From the NCBI RefSeq assembly GCF_902859855.1, contig NZ_CADIKH010000019.1, positions 1-64,000 on the forward strand: 64,000 bases of DNA, written 5' to 3'. The DNA comes from Paraburkholderia humisilvae (GTDB taxonomy: Bacteria > Pseudomonadota > Gammaproteobacteria > Burkholderiales > Burkholderiaceae). The notes under the pieces were generated by a model. It had not been told where the DNA came from and ran no database searches. It was given only the letters and a program-made list of their open reading frames with translations. Every line of letters starts with the position of its first letter. Position 1 is the stretch's first letter. This document shows positions 60,767-64,000 of the stretch, one piece after another. The position numbers and the translations under genes were made by a program.

Positions 60767-61030
60767 CGGCTGCCTTTGATTGCCATTTATTACGCCATTG
60801 TAGGGTCAGGCGTTCGACGCGCGCACCGGAGTGCGCACCCACGGCGCGCGGATGCGAAGCGCGCGGTTGAAGGTTGCTTCGCGTAAGCGGCCATGCCTGT
60901 CAGTCACGCGACGACTACTGCGCCACATTCCTGGACACAAAATCCTACGAAGCGACACATTCGCTCGCTGCCGATATGGCTCAATGGCTGCGGCACCCGA
61001 TGCCCTATTCGCTGACAAGGACCCCGCACC

Positions 61031-61537
61031 ATGAACCTGCCCAACCCGCCCGCGCCCGTGATGCAGCGCGCGGCGCCCACGTACGCGTTTCTCGGCGTGC
61101 AGATGCGCGTGCTGCTTTCGTCGAAGCAGACCGGCGGACAATTTTCGATGATCGAAGGGATCATGCCGCCCGGCGGCGATGGTGGTCTCCACATTCACCT
61201 TCGCGAGGATGAGTCAATGGTCATTCTCGAGGGGGAACTGGAGGTCACGATTGGCGATGAAGTGATGACGCTGCAAGCGGGTTCATCGTATTTCGCGCCG
61301 CGCGGCGTGCCGCAGCGACTGCGCAATCGCGGCACCACGCCAATGCGGGGTATCGTCATCACCACGCCGGGCGGTTTCGACGAGTTCATCGCGGAAGCCG
61401 GCGTGCCGATCGACGGCACGGCGACGACGCTCGACGCACTGGCAAGCGCGCCAGCGCCATCCGCGCAAGAGATGGTCGCGTTGTTGCGGCTGGCCGAAGC
61501 GTTCGGCATCGCGATTCTGGTGCCGCCCGGCGCTTGA
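61031..61537 (+). CDS. Cupin-domain protein
   Basis: 168 residues. The single cupin (about 35-125) has GGLHIHLREDESMVILEGELEVTIG, where the H-x-H and E supply metal ligands, and the second motif PRGVPQRLRNRG. It is likely a metal-binding dioxygenase-, isomerase- or sensor-like protein; the function is unknown. It is convergent with the efflux outer-membrane gene, 13 bp apart. Confidence 0.85.
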   Translation: MNLPNPPAPVMQRAAPTYAFLGVQMRVLLSSKQTGGQFSMIEGIMPPGGDGGLHIHLREDESMVILEGELEVTIGDEVMTLQAGSSYFAPRGVPQRLRNRGTTPMRGIVITTPGGFDEFIAEAGVPIDGTATTLDALASAPAPSAQEMVALLRLAEAFGIAILVPPGA

Positions 61538-61550
61538 TGGAAGGGTCGAC

Positions 61551-63038
61551 CTACGGGGTTGCCGCCGCAGTCGGCGACGCCACGTCCGGGTGCAGCGGCT
61601 CATGCAGCACGCCGGACCATCCTCCGCCCAGGTCCCCGATCAGTGACGCAGCGTTCAGCAACCGCTGCTGCTGCACGTTCAACGCATTCTGCTGGTCGGT
61701 CAATTGCGTCGCCTGGGCGGTGGCGACCGTCGTGTAGTCGACGGTGCCGGCCTCGTACTCATTCAACGCGATCTGCGTGCCGTGAATCGCGTCCTGGACT
61801 GCGGCGTCGAGCACCTGCGCCTGGTCGGCAAGAATGCGCAAGCCCGACAGATCGTTTTCAACGTTCTGGAACGCGCTCAGCACGGTACCACGGTAATTGG
61901 CAACGGCGGCGTTGTAGCTCGCCCGTGCGGCGTCCACCTGCGCGCCGCGCAGGCCGCCATCGAATATCGTTTGGCTCGCGCTGGCCCCGAGCGACCAGAC
62001 ATAGTTGCTGATATGCAGCAGGCCGTTGAGCGGCGACTGCGTGAATCCGTCTAGTGCCGACAGCGAGATGGTCGGATAGTACGCGGCCACGGCAATGCCG
62101 ATCGTCGCGTTCGCGGCCTGCATTTGCCGCTCGGCGACCGCGATGTCCGGCCGCCGCTGCAGCAGCGTGGATGGCACGCCCGCCGGGATGTCGGGCAGCG
62201 TCGGCAACGCGGTGCTATGCGGAATGGTCAGCTCTTCAGGGTTCTTGCCGACCAGCACCGCGATCGCATGCTGGAACTGCGCGCGGGATACGCCGAGCGC
62301 GATCAGGCTGGCCTGCGCGCTTTCGAGCTGCGTGCGCGCCTGCACCAGATTCGACGGCGGCACCGTGCCCGCGCGGTCCTGCTCGGTCACGACACGCAGA
62401 AATTCCCGGAACGCTTCGACGGTCTGCGTCAGCAGGTCGATATTCGCATCGGTGATCCGCAAGTCGATGACCGCGTTCGCCAGCGCAATCTGCTCGGAGA
62501 GCGTGGCGTTCACCAGCGTGGCCTCGCTGGCTTGCGCGGTCGCGGAGTTCTCCTCGATCTGGCGGCGCACCTCGCCCCACACATCGATCGTCCAGCTGGC
62601 GCTGCCTTCCAGCGAGCCGCCGTTGTTGATGCGCGCGCCGCCGCTTTGCGGAAGGAACGACGAGCTGCCGAAGGTACTGGTCGGGCTGCGCTCGCGCGTG
62701 ACCGACCCCGTCACGCCGAGCGTCGGGAACAGGCCCGCGCGCGCGACCCGCACTTCGGCCAGCGCTTGCTGGTAGTTCGCATAGCTCTGGCGCACGGTCT
62801 GGTTCGATACCTCGACCTGCGGCATGAGTTCGTTGAGCAGCGGATCGTTGAAAGCCGTCCACCAGTCGCCTTTAGGACCTTCAGCCGCCGCCGGTTGCGC
62901 CTGCTCCCAGCCCGGCAGCTCCTGCCACGTGGCCGGCACCGGCACCGGCGGACGGTGATAGTCGGGGCCGACCATGCAGCCGCTCGTCAACGCGACGAGC
63001 GATATCGCGAGTAAGGTGCGGGTCGTGTTCATGATCAT
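61551..63038 (-). CDS. NodT-family outer-membrane efflux lipoprotein (RND partner)
   Basis: 495 residues with the lipoprotein signal MNTTRTLLAISLVALTSGC. The OEP repeats include WWTAFNDPLLNELMPQVE and RRPDIAVAERQMQAANATIGIAVAAYYPTISL. The ATG at 63038 overlaps the RND pump stop (ATGA); a second ATG at 63032 gives nearly the same product. It forms the outer-membrane channel of the pump encoded upstream. It is a second, separate paralogue of the outer-membrane factor at 24964. Confidence 0.9.
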   Translation of the reverse strand: MIMNTTRTLLAISLVALTSGCMVGPDYHRPPVPVPATWQELPGWEQAQPAAAEGPKGDWWTAFNDPLLNELMPQVEVSNQTVRQSYANYQQALAEVRVARAGLFPTLGVTGSVTRERSPTSTFGSSSFLPQSGGARINNGGSLEGSASWTIDVWGEVRRQIEENSATAQASEATLVNATLSEQIALANAVIDLRITDANIDLLTQTVEAFREFLRVVTEQDRAGTVPPSNLVQARTQLESAQASLIALGVSRAQFQHAIAVLVGKNPEELTIPHSTALPTLPDIPAGVPSTLLQRRPDIAVAERQMQAANATIGIAVAAYYPTISLSALDGFTQSPLNGLLHISNYVWSLGASASQTIFDGGLRGAQVDAARASYNAAVANYRGTVLSAFQNVENDLSGLRILADQAQVLDAAVQDAIHGTQIALNEYEAGTVDYTTVATAQATQLTDQQNALNVQQQRLLNAASLIGDLGGGWSGVLHEPLHPDVASPTAAATP

Positions 63039-64000
63039 GCGCTCGTGTCGGTTGCATCCGGTGTTTCGGGCCCACGGTTCCAGGGCAGTCGCGCGGACCA
63101 GCGCGCCACCTTCGAACGCAGGCGGTCCAGATAGAGGTAAATCACAGGCGTCGTGTACAGCGTGAACACCTGGCTCAACAACAGCCCGCCCATCACGGTC
63201 ACGCCGAGCGGCTGGCGCAGCGATGCGCCCTGGCCGATGCCGATCGCCAGCGGCAGCGCGCCGAGCACCGCGGCCGCGGTCGTCATCATGATCGGACGCA
63301 GACGCACAACGGCGGCCTCGTGAATGGCCTGGCGCGCGTCCTTGCCCTCTTTGCGCTGCAATTGGATCGCGACGTCGACCATCATGATGCCGTTCTTCTT
63401 GACGATACCGATCAGCAGGATGATCCCGATCAACGCGATGACCGAGAACGGCGTGCCGAAGATCAGCAGCGCGAGTGTCGCGCCGATGCCGGCGGACGGC
63501 AGTGTCGAGAGAATCGTCAACGGGTGGATCGTGTTCTCGTAGAGCACGCCGAGCACGATGTAGACGACCAGCAGCGCCGCGACAATCAGCAAAGGCACCG
63601 TGCCCATCGACTGCGCGTACGCCTGCGCGGCGCCCGCGAACGCGCCGTGCACCGAGGCGGGCATGCCGATGTCGCGCGACGCTTGCTGGATGGTCTCTTC
63701 CACGGCACTCAGCGAGCCGCCCGCCGGCAGATTGAACGAGATCGTGCCCGCCACGAGGCCGCTCTGGTGGTTGACCTGGGTCGCGGTATGGCTGCTGGTC
63801 CAGCTCATCATCGCGGGGAGCGGCACCATCGTTTCCGCGGCGGTGCTGTCCGCACTGCCGCTCGAGCTGCCGCCTTTGCTGTTCGAAATGCTGTTGGTCA
63901 CCGCATTGGCTTGCGCATTCGAATTGAGCGCGTTGGTGGCGGCCGCCGCGCTGGCTGCCGCGGCGATGGCGACCGGCTGCGTGACGCCGCTGATGGTGGC
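63035..64000 (-). CDS. RND efflux pump inner-membrane protein (HAE1 family), N-terminus outside window
   Basis: Only about the last 320 residues lie in the window, and the frame is open at the right edge. It starts in a Ser/Ala/Asn-rich periplasmic loop, then the last five or so membrane helices. Typical segments are VVYIVLGVLYENTIHPLTILSTLPSAGIGA, LLIGIVKKNGIMMVDVA and PIMMTTAAAVLGALPLAIGIGQGASLRQPLG. The GQGASLRQPLG ending resembles the MdtB/MdtC branch. The low-complexity stretch (SNSKGGSSSGSADSTAAETM) is unusually long for the porter domain. It is followed directly by its outer-membrane partner. Confidence 0.9.
   Translation of the reverse strand, partial: ATISGVTQPVAIAAAASAAAATNALNSNAQANAVTNSISNSKGGSSSGSADSTAAETMVPLPAMMSWTSSHTATQVNHQSGLVAGTISFNLPAGGSLSAVEETIQQASRDIGMPASVHGAFAGAAQAYAQSMGTVPLLIVAALLVVYIVLGVLYENTIHPLTILSTLPSAGIGATLALLIFGTPFSVIALIGIILLIGIVKKNGIMMVDVAIQLQRKEGKDARQAIHEAAVVRLRPIMMTTAAAVLGALPLAIGIGQGASLRQPLGVTVMGGLLLSQVFTLYTTPVIYLYLDRLRSKVARWSARLPWNRGPETPDATDTSA

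Overview
The window reads as chromosomal, high-GC DNA (low 60s percent by eye) from a beta-proteobacterium, most likely a Burkholderiaceae member of the Paraburkholderia/Caballeronia type. This is inferred from gene content: PQQ-dependent glucose dehydrogenase, stand-alone topoisomerase IB, MocR, GlxA and AraC regulators, NodT-type outer-membrane efflux proteins, PRISE-type reductases and a hydroxyquinol-cleavage operon. I saw no rRNA, tRNA, CRISPR array, insertion sequence or prophage. Both edges cut genes: a thiamine-diphosphate enzyme on the left and an RND pump on the right.

Layout. 0-9.8 kb: ThDP enzyme, PRC-barrel protein, membrane glucose dehydrogenase, topoisomerase IB, a small lipoprotein, an FGGY sugar kinase, and a GMC oxidoreductase with an in-frame internal deletion. 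9.9-21.6 kb: single genes and divergent pairs (MocR with a DJ-1 protein, SDR with a Tat-type FAD oxidase and a dehalogenase, AraC, pirin, a conserved unknown, TauE/SafE, a TPR membrane protein). 21.8-29.1 kb: a chemoreceptor without an N-terminal membrane anchor, then a five-gene membrane operon (AI-2E permease, outer-membrane factor, HlyD adaptor, DUF2955 permease, two-TM K+ channel). 29.2-31.4 kb: a cNMP-sensor/flavin reductase and a truncated ohr gene that keeps its promoter and two operator-like dyads.

31.4-42.7 kb: a ten-gene minus-strand operon joins a ribose-type ABC importer to dehydrogenases, a YciI protein, an intradiol (hydroxyquinol-type) dioxygenase, maleylacetate reductase and a PRISE reductase. 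A divergent XRE/MmyB-type regulator has a 20-bp near-palindrome at its promoter. The likely job is uptake of a phenolic or polyol-like compound and its conversion through hydroxyquinol and maleylacetate to 3-oxoadipate. 42.9-49.8 kb: SulP permease, DMT exporter, DCC thiol protein, D-threonine-aldolase-type enzyme, a second PRISE protein and homocysteine methyltransferase. 50-55.1 kb: two GlxA/AraC regulators, an isonitrile-hydratase-like enzyme, a six-TM chemoreceptor and a rhodanese.

The most striking gene is at 55.3-57.3 kb. It encodes a 666-residue protein with a GHKL (Hsp90/MutL/MORC-like) ATPase in front and a PD-(D/E)xK nuclease resembling the Shedu/DUF4263 fold behind. It stands alone in DNA that looks less GC-rich than its neighbours and is a good candidate single-gene defence system. 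The window ends with a Bcr/CflA exporter, a methyltransferase, an AraC regulator, a cupin and the end of an RND efflux operon.
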